Both the position numbers and the translations under genes were made by a program. From Heterohyrax brucei (taxonomy: Eukaryota > Chordata > Mammalia > Hyracoidea > Procaviidae), in NCBI GenBank assembly GCA_028571685.1, contig CM053140.1, positions 22,549,501-22,613,500 of the forward strand: 64,000 bases of DNA, written 5' to 3'. This document shows positions 32,905 to 44,375 of this stretch, piece after piece (position 1 is the first letter of the stretch; the number at the start of each line of letters is the position of its first letter). The notes beneath the pieces are model-generated. The model was not told the origin of the DNA, did not search any database, and saw nothing but the letters and a program-made list of their open reading frames with translations.

Positions 32905-34384
32905 CAGCTGCTGTTAAAAGGTCGAGGAATCAATGTGGGGCACTATCACCAGCTAAGACCATTGGCCAGGGGACGTGGGTCAGAGGAAAGTATTCTCAGC
33001 ACATCATCAAGGGCAAAGAGGTAGCCAAGAAGATTTGAGAAGAGCCCAGAGACATCTTCCAACCTCCTGACACTATACCCAGAGATAAAATCATAAAGGG
33101 TCTCCAGAATTCAAATATTTTAATGCTGTTGCAAGTCACAGAGAATAAGAACACCTCTGGTATATAGTGATGGAGTACGTAACCGCAGGGGACTTATTGA
33201 TCATTTATAGACTCGTGACTTCATGGGCCAGAAAGAAGCCCCCAAAATATTCTGCCAATTAGAGTTGGCCCTACAGGTCTGCCACAACAACTGTGTTACA
33301 CACGGCATTATCCACCAGAAACTGTGTACTTAGATGACAGAAGGAACATCAAACTTGCCGACACTGATTTCGGAACTAAATTTACCAAAGGGAGCGAGCT
33401 GAGTATTTTCTGTAGCAGTCTCCATTGTCATGACCAAACCTCCTACAGGGAGAGAAGTACTACGGATCCTCTTGGACGTGTGGAGGCTGGAAGTCACCCT
33501 ATACTTCATGGTAAGTGGATCTCTGCCTTTTCAGGGAGAGACCTTATCTGAGCTACCAAAGCATGTACTGGGGGAAGAACATGACATTCCTTTCCAGGTG
33601 TCTATGCCATGTAAACGTTTGCTAAGCCAGAAACTCATTTGTGACACAAGAAAGACAGGCACATCAGAGGACACACTAGAACAGCCATAGATGAATATGG
33701 ATAATGAAAAACACAACAGCTGGATGTGCAGCCACTCCCAGACTATCAGGATCCTTGGTCCTTTGAGGCCATGGGGAACATTGGTTACAGGCAGATTCAG
33801 GACTCACTCTTGAATGAGAACCAATCAGATCCTATGTTCCAACATATCTGAGATAACAGAGTCGTGCTAGTCCCGTGGAACTAACTCCAGAGTCCAGCAC
33901 ACTGCAGACTGCACTGACAGCCACACCTCTTTCTAATCAAATGAGGTATATTCTACCATTCGTGCTAAACCTGAATGATGTACTTACACCGTTCCTGCCA
34001 TTCCCACCTATGACTACTGTTTCTATGATGCTCCATAGAGTCTAGCGGAAAAAAGGAAGGGGGCCTCTATGGTATATGCTTCCTCCTCAGCCTCCTTTGC
34101 CAAGTCATTCATGCACCAACATCCCAGGATAGCATGGGCAGAGTTTAACCAAACCTGGGGACTGTGTGGCACGGTGAGAAAAACTGCAGAGCAACAATCC
34201 AGTAGACTACGGATGTTATGTTTCCACGGCTGCCTCCTCCATTCAGATCATCAGGAAGAAGGGTGGAGTCCCATAGGAATCCAGTATCCCACAGGGAGGG
34301 TCACAGCTAAGATCCTGTTAATGCTGAGCAGGTGTGGAAAGTACCTGATCAGACTGTGTCCCCAGCCTCTCCCTGTGTCAACCA
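32905..34384 (+). pseudogene. MARK-like kinase retrocopy F (A-type start, full C-lobe, UBA)
   Basis: Starts like the A copies ('aggtcgaggaatcaatgtgggg') but does not stop at the A/B breakpoint. It continues through SGSLPFQGETLSELPKH, SMPCKRLLSQKLICDTRK and TSEDTLEQP to a UBA-like segment near 33765-33860 and spacer. The DFG region reads DTDFGT, so DFG is kept, but the catalytic loop (THGI, out of frame) and the N-lobe are broken. It ends at 'cagcctctccctgtgtcaac' and passes into module M4. It may show the arrangement before the A/B fusion. Confidence 0.85.
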
Positions 34385-35433
34385 GGGATTCACCTGCACA
34401 TCATGCTAAGTGGATCTCTGATTTTTCATGGAAAGACCTTAACTGGGCTGTGAAAGCAGGTATGAGAGGTATAATATGATACTGCTTTCCACAGGTCTAT
34501 ACCATGTTAACACTCACTGAGCCAAATAATCATCTGGATCCAACAAAGAGAGCCACATCAGAGGACAACCTGGAACTTCTATGGATGAAGATGGATGGTG
34601 AAAAAAAACAAAATATGTATGTGCAGCTACTGCCAGACAATGACCCCTAGTACACTGAAGCTGTGGTGAACATGGATTATAGGCGGGAAGAGATTCAGGA
34701 CTCATTCCGGAATCAAAAGTACAATGACATGGTGGTCATCAATCTGATCCTAAGTCATAATCAACTGAGATATGCAGTCATGCCAGTACCGTGCAACCCC
34801 AAGGTGCAGCACATGGCACTGATAGCCATACACTTTTCTCAATCCATAAGAAATATCCTCCTACCCATTCTAAAGCCAAACAAGTTAAGTTACAATGTAC
34901 CTGCCATTTCAATCGATGACTACACTTATTTGAACTGTCTAGCTGATAGAAGCAAGGCGGCCTCCATGGTATGTGCTTCTCCTTCAGACTCCCTTACAAA
35001 GTCCTTCCCGTAACAACTACTGACAAGAGCCTGAGTAGACCCCAACCAAACTTATGTATTGTACGCCAAGGAGAAAAACAGTGTGGAGACACAACCTAGG
35101 AGAGTCCCCACATGTGTTTCTGTGGATGCCTCCTCCACCCAGGCAATCAGTAAGAATGGTGAAGTCCCAGCGGAAACCAGTTTCCCATAGGGAGTGTCCC
35201 AACTAAAAGCCTTCAATGATGAGCAGGTTCAGGAGGTGTCTGACTAGACAGTGACCCCAGCTTCTCCCTCTGTCCATAGCCAGGGAGCAGCAGGGGGCCA
35301 CTATGAGGTTTTTAAGCTCATGAGAAGATAACTTGATCGTACAAGTGTCAAAAGGGAATGGAAGGTTTGTGACCACAGTGTTGTAGTGAGATGCACAAAC
35401 TGGAGAGAGCAAGCCACGCTCTCGGAAGTCCAC
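34385..35433 (+). pseudogene. Half-kinase module M4
   Basis: Begins 903 bp after the equivalent point of F (33482), decayed to 'gggattcacctgcacatc'. It covers the C-lobe end and a UBA-like segment with VNMDYRREEIQDSFRNQKYN at 34663-34730, a close match to MARK GYSQEEIQESL. The spacer follows to 35420. Its last bases read into the pre-KA1 stretch, where an antisense RTE has inserted; KA1 resumes at 37137. Confidence 0.8.
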
Positions 35434-37136
35434 ATGTTGTTGTTAGGATCCATTGACTCGGTTGCAGCTCATAGCAACCCTCTGCACAACAGAATAAAAT
35501 ACAGCCCGGTCAGGCGCCATGTCCATAATCATTTTTATGCTTAAGCCCACCGCTGCAGCCACTGTCAGTCTACTTCGTCAAGGGTCTTCCTCTTTTTCCT
35601 GACCCTCCACTCTATTAAACCTGATGTCCTTCTCCAGGGACTGAGCCCTCCTGACAACGTGTCCAAAATATGTAAGACACAGTATCACCATTTTTTGCTT
35701 TCAAGGAGCACACAAACAGATCTGTTTGTTATTTCAGCAGTTTGTGGTACATGCAAATATTCTCCAGCATTACAATTAAAAGGCAGCCATTCTTCTCTCT
35801 ATCTCTTGCATGCATATGATGCTACTGAAAAAACCATGGCTTAGGTCAGGCACACCTTAGTCATCAAGGGGACATCTTTTCAATACTTGAAAGAGGTCCT
35901 CTGAGGCAGATTTTCCGAATGCAATGTGTCTTTTCATTTCTTCAGTGCTGCCTCCATGGGCATTGACTGTAGAACTAAGTACAACAGAATCCGTGACAAC
36001 TTCAATCCTTTCTCCACTTATTACAGTATGTTTACTGGCCCAGTTGTGAGGATTTTTGCTTTCTTGATGTTAAGTTGCAACCCACACTGAAGGCTGTGGT
36101 CTTTCATCTTCCTCAGTGTTTCATATCCTCTTCACTCCCAGCAAGTAAGGTGGTGTCATTTGCATAACACAGGTTCATAATCCAATCCTGAAAACTCGTT
36201 CTTCATCTAACACAGGTTGTCAGATTATTTGCCCAGCGAACAGACTGAAAAGGTGTAGTGAAAGGATACAACCCTAACGCACACCCTCCCTCTCTTTAAA
36301 CCATGTCCCTTCACTCTGTCTGTACAACTGTCCCTAGATCCATATACAGATACTTTAAGAGCACAATTAAGTATTCTCAACAATGTTCTAAACAATTCTA
36401 AACAATGTTCCCAATAATTTTTTATAAGCCACATAGTCGAACGCTTTTGCATGGTTAAGGAAACACTGGTAAACACTTTCTTGGTATTCTCTGCTTTCAG
36501 CCAAGATCCATCTGATATCAGCAATAATATCCCTGCTTCTACATCCTCCTCGGAATCTGACTTGAATTTATCACAGTTCCTTGGCAATACACTGTTGCAG
36601 TTACTTTTCAATGATGTTGAGCAAAATTTACTTGTGTATGATATTAATGATATTGTTCACCAATTTTCCCATTCAGTTGCAACACCTTTCTCTGCAAGGG
36701 GCATAAATATGGATCTCTTCCATCAGTTGCCCAGGCAGCTGTCCTCCAAATTTCTTGCCATAGACAAGTGAGCAGTTCCACCATTGCAGCTCTTGGCTGA
36801 AATATCTCCTATCAGTTCACAGAACCTTGTTTTTGGCCAGTGTCTTCAATGCAGCTTTGACTTCTTCTTTCAGCACCACTGGTTCCTCACCACATGCTAC
36901 CTCTTCAAATGGCTGAACACTGACCAGTTCTTTCTGACTGTGAATTCCTTCCATCTTCTTTTAGTGTTCCCTGAGTTGTTTGTTTCCCTGTGGAATCCTT
37001 CACTGTGGCAACTTGAGGCTTGAATTTTTTCTTCAGTTCTTTGAGCTGGAGAAATGCAGAATGTGTTCTTCTCTTTTGGTTTTCTATTTCCTACTCTTTG
37101 CACATGTCATTACAATACCTTACTTTGTCTTCTTGA
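35434..37136 (-). mobile_element. RTE LINE, 3' two-thirds, antisense
   Basis: From the tail 'gttgttgttagg' at 35434 the minus strand reads backward through the RTE C-terminal region and reverse transcriptase to 'aagaagacaaagtaagg' at 37136. A minus-strand frame at 36225-36611 covers NSVLPRNCDKFKSDSEED and the region after it. The element is broken by stops. It separates module M4 from its KA1 domain. Confidence 0.85.
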
Positions 37137-37460
37137 GGATGAAAGTCACCAGTTCCATGGAGCCCCAGTAGATGATGGGGGATACCTGGATACTGCTGGA
37201 TGCCAGTGGCCGTGAGTGCAATCTCACCGACAAGTACACGTTTCTGTGTACGAATGGAATGTCCGCATAGCAGGACTTTGTTCAGTGGAGGGCAGGTGTG
37301 TGAACTCTGCCTCTCTGGACTGTCAACGGGCTAAAGCCAAGTGCTGTTGAGTTGGATCTGACTCATGACGACCCTATGGGCTAAAAGTGAAGAGAATTTC
37401 TGGCATCTCTGAGGCCTTCAATAGCATGGCCTCAAAAATTCCCAGGGAGCTCACACTTTT
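37137..37460 (+). pseudogene. KA1 domain remnant (MARK2-like C-terminus)
   Basis: KA1 binds acidic phospholipids and targets MARKs to membranes. Here MKVTSSMEP, then LDASG, KYTFLC, QDFVQW, LPLWTVNG and KRISGISEAFNSMASKI follow the order of the MARK C-terminus. DKYTFLC and QDFVQW resemble MARK2 EKYMLLC and EDFVQW more than MARK1/3. Three in-frame stops break it, and a 50-bp SINE tail fragment (37332-37381) sits before KRISG. Confidence 0.85.
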
Positions 37461-39594
37461 AAAGGTGCCAGAAGTTGCCAGGGACAAAAGGGCAGTTCAC
37501 AGAGTTAAGCTCCCACAGGATCACGTAGTGTTTCCTTCTGCTGTGCACAGGGTTACTGTGAGTTGGAGCTTACCTGACAGCACCTAATAACATAACAGGA
37601 TAACAGGAATTCATGGAATACCAACTGGGATATTTCAATAAACGGAAGCAGTTTGGAACACCTCACTTGTCTATACCCAGAAATCTGGAGGACCCTACCT
37701 GGACAACCAACTACAAGTGATCACTTCACGCACCCACTCCAAAGAAATGTCATCCAACACAACATGAAGATTACTGAAGAACATCGTTAGAACTACACAT
37801 GAGTAAAATTTTGCTAAGATCACTGTTCTGTGATTAATGAATTTTGTGGGAGGCTTTTCTAGCCATGATCTTGTAAATCCCACCCACGTGAGTGGGCAGA
37901 ACAGTGTGACAGGGTAATCGAGGCCCACCAGGAGTATTGGTCAGTTTCTCCTCGAGAGAGAGCCCATTTCAGAACAGAGAGGATGATTCTGCCACCACCA
38001 AGGAAGAATGGCTTTGAGCTGACAGGACATTCTTCGGGCCTGGGATCACAGGGTTATAGAGCTTTTGGAAGCAGGTGCTAGAGAGAGCTGAGAAGCGGTG
38101 GGAAGAGAGACCTGGCAACAGGAGACACCATTATAGGTTTCCCAGTCCACAAAGACAGAAAGCTAAGTACTCTTGAGCAGTGGCTGAAAGCCAGGGAGAG
38201 CCTGCCTTTGGGAGGCAGGCAGAGTAGACTGTGTGGAAATATACTATGGAAACCACTTTTGAGTCAACTAGCAGTGGGGAGTAAGACAGAGAGCCTGAGG
38301 GCCTCTGTAAAGGGTGACCAAAGCTATCAATAAGCAGGAAGAGATAAAAAGACCCAAGGTTTTATACAACCTTGGGACACTGAGGTAAGTCTCCAAAGAG
38401 CTGTGTAAATTTCCTTGTTTTTCAGAAGAAACCACATGGAACCCACTCTAGGCATCCACAGAAAGTCCCACTTCAACCACTACATGTCATTCCAATGAGG
38501 GCACCAGAGAGCTGTGATCAGGACCAGGGAACTGAACCAACTAACCAAGGAAATTGCATATGCAAGACCCCATAATAAGTCCTGCTACTAGCGCCAGAGG
38601 TCCCTGTGGCAGGAACTGTCAAGATCCTGTAACTATTCAGACTCCAAGTGGCCTGGTTCAGGTTTGGGGAGATCAGGCTAGCAAGTGCAGTCTCTTGATG
38701 GGTGAAAAGCTGGGGTCCCTTAGCCCTAGGCATGAGGATGGAACCTTCTTGGTCGCAGAGTTTTACTAAATGAAAGTACCTTGCATAGACAGAACAGGTC
38801 AGTCTCCAAGAGTGGAGAAGGATCCAGTACGAAGCCTACACCAATACCAACATGAAAACCAGTGTTGTCAAGTCGACTGCAACTCACAGCAACCCATGTA
38901 CGGTTCTCTATATTGTTGAGAGTAAGGGGTGGTATCATAGTTGGTAGGGGGAGGTGAAGACACAGCCCTATGTTCTGGTTTTAGGTTTACACGCCAGTAA
39001 ATGCTTTCTGGGACCCCTCCTGAAGAACATAGTAATGGTATGGACACGGATGGAAACACAGGCTATGTCATTTCTAGGTCATCCTCCTGAGGTCATACAC
39101 ACGTGTGAGCACGTCACAAACTGCCAGGAGGAACTGTTTCATGGGCAATTACTTATCAGAAGCATTGACTGGGCACTGAGTGACATATGATGAGGTGGTC
39201 TGTGGTAGCGATCAGGTTCCCTAGCTTTCCCCCTTGAGGAGACATGGGTCTGAAATCTTGAAAGGAATGGAAAGTTGACTTGCTCTAGCCACTTCCTGCT
39301 GTTTGAGGTTATAGTCCTGTCTACCCCTCAGACTTGTGTTCCTCAAGTGCCTAGGAGAGAAAACATGGAGCTACCTGATCTGCCACCTGTTTTGCAGGTA
39401 GGTACCGGCTGCTATCCTTGTAGGACCAGGAGTTTAACTTGGAGTTGTTTTAGGCTGGAGCCACGTCTGGTATCTTAGAAGCTGGATTCAAGCTGTGTTG
39501 TATGTTGTCCTGGACCTGGATAGATTTATGAACATAAAAACAACACTGATCCTTGAGATACAGCAAGCACCTCCTTCAGCTGCTGTTAAAATGT
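37461..39594 (+). repeat. Array spacer S3 (array end)
   Basis: Same order as S0: RTE tail and reverse-transcriptase piece (about 37490-37840), LTR-like block, unassigned block with a short SINE tail (38858-38904), and leader ('ttcctgctgtttgaggtta'). It reaches 'cagctgctgttaaaatgtc' at 39594, where other copies start a kinase; here the kinase is absent and unrelated DNA begins. Confidence 0.8.
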
Positions 39595-39714
39595 CTAGAG
39601 CTCTTCTGCTCTGCAGGGCTACTCCCACGAGAGAGGCCACTTCTTTCTGGAAAAGAAGGGGGGCTTTCCACATCCTCTCCACTCATCTCCAAAAACACGA
39701 GCACTTACACTCAG

Positions 39715-39905
39715 CTACAGCCTTCATTAAAAGTGTAAACAGACTACCTACAGAGTGGGAAACAAGTTTTGGCTACCACACCTCTGATGGACATCTGTCC
39801 TCTCTAATCCACAAAATACTGCAAAATAGCAACAAGGAAAAGACAAACAACCCAATTGAAAAATGGGCAAAAGACATACACAGGTACTTCACTAAAGAAG
39901 GTGTA
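39715..39905 (+). mobile_element. L1 ORF2 C-terminal fragment
   Basis: The frame reads NRLPTEWETSF, then KTNNPIEKWAKDIHRYFTKE, typical of the L1 ORF2 end. The 161-codon ORF at 39495-39980 is a chance fusion of spacer S3 and this fragment. Confidence 0.8.
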
Positions 39906-42329
39906 CAGGGTGCTATCAGAAAATGCAAAGCACAGAATGAAGAAAGCAACTACCAAATGGACATGGCAGCAGATGGTTAGAGACAGAATAGAGATGGCAC
40001 CCAGTCAGAAGGAAGTCACCAATTCAAGGTACCAGAAGATAAGACTTATCCACGATGATAAGGACCAGAACTAAGTCAATAACTTGTTTACACATTATGA
40101 TAAAAATTCAGCACTCTGGACTTGGGGTGTGCAATCTCCTCCTGAGAGTCCATGCCCACTAGTCTGCTGATGTGCTCTGACCTGATCCTGGACTTGGTCA
40201 GCTTCATCCTCAAAGCCTTGGTTTAAGTCATAGTGGCAGTGTTTTGTTGGTGCCAGAGGCCCTCATGATGTCCCTGCCTGAGTACCTCTGAGACACGGTG
40301 CAATCACAGAGTCCCACTCCGGACTCTGCTGACACCTGCAGAGTTAGAGCACAGCCCATCTTCAAATTCATTAGCATGAAACCTGCTTTTAGGGAAGCGG
40401 AGGTGACGACACAGTAACACCAAGACTAACCGTGGAGTCCCGGTGCAGCCTGGTCTAAATCTGCGTGTGGTTTTAAATTAATGTAACAAATGCAGCTTTT
40501 GGGGGCACTTTGGGGTGCTAGCACCTTTCCTTGTCTGTGCTGGAGTTTTAACAAAAATGTAGGTGTTAAGTGTATTTTTAACCAAGAGATTAAATCAAGC
40601 TTAACACTAATGCCAAGCTTCACAGTCACAAATTTCCGCTGTGGTCCCGGATACTTCCCTGGGTGCTCACAACAGTCACTGTCTCCAAACCATAAACAGA
40701 ACCCAAGATAAAATGGAGCCTGAGACATGAGGTCTTCAGAAACCAGTTTTTGTTTTTTCCAAAGCTCAAGATCCCCAAGGATACCCACAGGCAGCAGCCA
40801 GTGTGAGTAACCTCACCTTTCATGAAAGCCAAAATTCAAGATTCCAGAAGAATTCCCTCTATCTCTTTCACTGTGTCCTCCTTTGGGTCACACTCTCACT
40901 ATGGGTCTTTGATAAAAGATCTTCAATAAGTGGTACTTCAACACCATCTGGTTTGTAAGCTATCACTCTCCTTACAGTGAAGCACGAAGCAGAATAAAAA
41001 CACTCAACAATTATATTACGCCAACTGCCTGAAATAACCAACAAAACTATGACCCTATGGCCTTCGAATGAGGAAACAAATCTCAGGCAACATGTGTTGA
41101 TGCATGAGCAGTATCAGCACCCAGTTTTCACGTGCCTCAACAGTAACCGCATTCTCTAAAACCTTCAAATCATGTGACTACAATACAGCAACATTTATCT
41201 ATAAACCACTCCGTGATAGAACAGGAAATCTAACATTACTCCAACTTGTAAAATCATAGCTCAAACTTCACACATTTTTCTGGTTATGATACTTACAACT
41301 CTGCTAGGCTTCCCAATAAGAATTTCTAGTTTGAGAGTTACAAAACTAACCCATTAGTTCAATAATTGAACAGAAAGAAAAACTGCTCCTAAATCTAGAA
41401 AATAGGACCTTAAAACATGAGCAGTAAGGGCACAGAAGCCCATGGTATCTGTTCATTTCCTCAGTCACGTGCAGTTACTTCCTGTTCTGCCTGGTCCTAC
41501 GTCAGCCGCGGTCTTCGAGCCCGTCGTTTCCTCTGTACGAGTTTCCAAAATCTCGAGTCCCTGTCCTCTTCACGTGTCCAATTCCATTTTGGCTGAGATA
41601 TACTGCTCAAACGTTTTCAGAAAATCAGCAAAGTGAAACTTTATCTGTAGATGACAAAACATAATATGCCCATGATTAACTTATAAAAATAAATACTCCT
41701 AAGAGTGAACAGACTTGATGCAAGTTTATTTCAAGGAAAATGCAAACGCCAAATCAAATCTGTCCAGAAAAACTTTATACAATAATATTTCTAAATATAA
41801 CCATTAACCATATTTTTAAACAACTTCAGCTAGCATACACAATCATCCCAAGGCAAATACCACACAGCCAGGATACAGCATGATCATTTATACGACAAGA
41901 CTGTCAAGTCTCTGAATACCTAAATAGTGTAAACATCAATTCATCGGTAAATAATCCGAATTTCTGGTTAGAACACCTGGTGTGATGAGGCTGAGTTAAA
42001 AAACAAATTCTAGTCAGGTTAGCAACTAAGAAACAATAATAAAATTATGACAGAATATTATGCATTTGTTAGATAATGTTAGGCAAAACAGAAGGGGAAA
42101 TTACTACCATACATTTGTAACCCAACGATAACCAGGTCCTGCTCTTGCTATTACCCTGTTCCACGTGATTTCTTAAGGAAAGCCCTTCAGCACTTTTCCT
42201 TTGTAAAACGACACTCGGGATTTCCCAAGAAGTTTCTGATGTGTCAGGAGTTTACTATAAGCTATCAAGAAACAATACAGAAGTTATTTTGCTAAAGATC
42301 ATAAAGTGAAAAACCTTAACCTTCTCTTC
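39906..42329. other. Unassigned DNA with a small CpG-bearing patch
   Basis: No gene recognised. A 120-codon minus-strand frame at 40426-40788 has no familiar motif. Around 41460-41580 there are more CpGs, a CACGTG E-box, 'tacgtcagccgcgg' and 'cacgtgtcc', which could be a decayed promoter or first exon. The remainder is AT-rich. Confidence 0.3.
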
Positions 42330-42655
42330 TATTGTTGCAATTCCTGCAGCTTGGCATTTGACTCAGAAGTCTTATACTAATAAGATGGCAAATGTTTGCC
42401 TTTAAGGGAGATTACACAAAGAATAAATTAAACCTTTCTTCAGAAATCAGAGAAAATTTTGTTATTTTAATAACAAAACCACAATTCTTCATTTTCTATT
42501 TTATCTACTATTAAAGCTCTTAAAAAGTCACAAATTAAATCGTTCAGCTTTGGTCAGACAAAGAAAACTTCTGACCATATCAAACAAATATTTTTGAATA
42601 AATTTTACAGTGTAGCATTTTAAATAGCAAAGATGAACTTACTCATTAACAGACA
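42330..42655 (+). repeat. Third, diverged copy of a piece of the duplicated segment
   Basis: Matches about 1875-2200 and 57565-57890: 'tactaataagatggcaaatg' corresponds to 'tctaatgagaagccaaacc', then 'aagaataaattaaacctt' and 'ttttgaataaattttacag'. It keeps the pyrimidine tract ending in 'cctgcag' at 42343-42349. It is more diverged than the other two are from each other. Confidence 0.65.
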
Positions 42656-42691
42656 CGTGTGTGTACACACACACAAACACACACACACAAG
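42656..42691. repeat. Short imperfect (CA)n
   Basis: CA-rich run with 'gtgtgtgtac' at its start, 36 bases. Confidence 0.85.
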
Positions 42692-42728
42692 GTCTCACAA
42701 ACTCATCATATAAAAACTGCTACATGTG

Positions 42729-42935
42729 CTATCTGACAAGCAAATCTGCAAACGTCACTGTTCTAAGTGCTACATACCTCACTGCTGAATTATCACTATG
42801 GTTACCTTCAAAATACTCCCCTTGGGAAGCTATGCACTGACACCAGCGCCTAGTCCATCCTTCAAAGTAACTTTGGAACTCTTTTACGGGAATGGCTGTC
42901 ACACACTGTGGCATGGTGGCAAGTTCATGAACGTA
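42729..42935 (-). mobile_element. Mariner transposase C-terminal fragment (minus)
   Basis: The minus-strand frame 42729-42914 reads VKEFQSYFEGWTRRW, then IASQGEYFEGNHSD, the characteristic C-terminal end of mariner-family transposases. The catalytic D,D34D core is not present. Confidence 0.7.
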
Positions 42936-42984
42936 AATATATAGTTGTCTGAGCGGTTTTCAGCCAGCAAACAGGTAATTGTAT

Positions 42985-43250
42985 CAGAACACCCTCCCTA
43001 TTCACCTGATATGGCCCCCATGACTTTCTTTCTTACCCAAAGATAAAGGAAATACTGAAAGAAAGACATTTTGATGACAATCAGGACATCAAGAGTAACC
43101 CAATGACAGCTCTGATGGCCTTTCCAGAAAAAGAGTTCTAAAACTCCTTTGAAGGGTGGACCAGGCTCTGCCATCGGTGCAGAGCTTCCCAAGGGAGTAC
43201 TTTGAAGGTGACCGTGGTGACATTCAGCAATGGGTTACAAGGACCAACAA
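42985..43250 (+). mobile_element. Mariner transposase C-terminal fragment (plus)
   Basis: Reads PPYSPDMAP, then with a frameshift KIKEILKERHFDDNQDIKS and FPEKEF*NSFEGWT. PYSPD..P is the conserved mariner motif holding the third catalytic Asp. It faces away from the minus-strand fragment at 42729, so the two lie head to head. Confidence 0.7.
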
Positions 43251-43339
43251 CTGAGTCCGTGAGGTCACCCCACAAAAAGGGCTACAAATCTCACTGCTGA
43301 ATATCACTATGGTCAACTCCAAAGTACAGCTGAGGGTCC

Positions 43340-44375
43340 CAGCTGACATCTGTGGTTCCCTTCATGGTCGCCAATTTGTCTTCATCAGACTGTGAAAAAG
43401 AATTCTTTGAGGAGGTCTGGACCATGACAACAATCTTTACTGGAAAATGAAAGCATTTGAAAGTGAGGTAGCAACAGCCTGGATAGCAGTCTTCTACGTT
43501 CTGCCACTAAGTGAGTTTGGGGTTTAGTTCTTACAGGCCATATATGCCCAAGATATAGCTGGGGACAATCAATCAGCAATGGGGTGTGAAATATTTCCTG
43601 TTTTGGTAAGCAGGTCCTTATTCCCTGGCTGCACCCACATGCAGATTTCAAAAGGGTTCTTCCCACAGGGCTTCTGGAATTGGTAGCAAGACTTACTATG
43701 TGGTGCCATACTTGGGCAGCTTCCTGCTCCCTTGGTACGATGCCCTGGTCCTGATGGGGGCTCTCTGGTGCTTGCATTGGAAGGGCATACAGCAGTCACC
43801 TCTGTCGCATCTGGGCATGCCTCTGAGTTGGGTCTACACAGTCGTCTCTGAAAAACAACAGACAATTGAAGCAACCCATCCCCAGGTGTGGGTGGCAAAA
43901 TTAAGTTGATGATCACTCTGGAATGCTCCAAGGTGTGGTTACGCTGGCCCTTCTCATCCCCAAGAGTATTAATTGTTAAAAGGGTTAATTGGGATTGTCA
44001 AAACTGTAATTGTGGAAGCTGTCAGTATAAGAGGGCAGACGACGGGGGGAGATGCTCCTTGATTAGTCGAGTCCCTGATCCTAAAATTCCTTCCAGGGTT
44101 TCCTATGCTGACACCTGTGAGGCTTAGAGTAAGACAATCAACTTCTCCCAGGTGACACACATCAGAGTTCAGAAAGGATAAAGACTAGGTGACTTTTGGA
44201 GAATCTGACGAGATTATAACGAAACCGCAGACCACGTAAAAGGTTGGTACCTGACTAAGCTCATCCTTTGGACTCTTTGCTCTATTGAAGTCCTATGGGA
44301 GGGAAAAATTGTCCTCCAAATATGAAAGAACCAGGGCTACAGAAGTCAAAGGGTAGATTCTGCTGTCACTGATTA
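43340..44375. other. Unassigned, possibly LTR-derived DNA
   Basis: No gene. 'gtcagtataagagggcag' at about 44020 looks like an LTR promoter region, but no second LTR or family is recognised. Confidence 0.3.

Noticed and set aside
30106-35433. CRISPR-like or satellite array
   Set aside because: The ~0.9-kb periodic units are kinase-derived modules in a mammalian genome, not short spaced repeats.
36225-36611. 128-codon minus-strand ORF as a gene
   Set aside because: It is part of an antisense RTE LINE running from 35434 to 37136.
39495-39980. 161-codon ORF as a gene
   Set aside because: A chance fusion of array spacer S3 with an L1 ORF2 C-terminal fragment.
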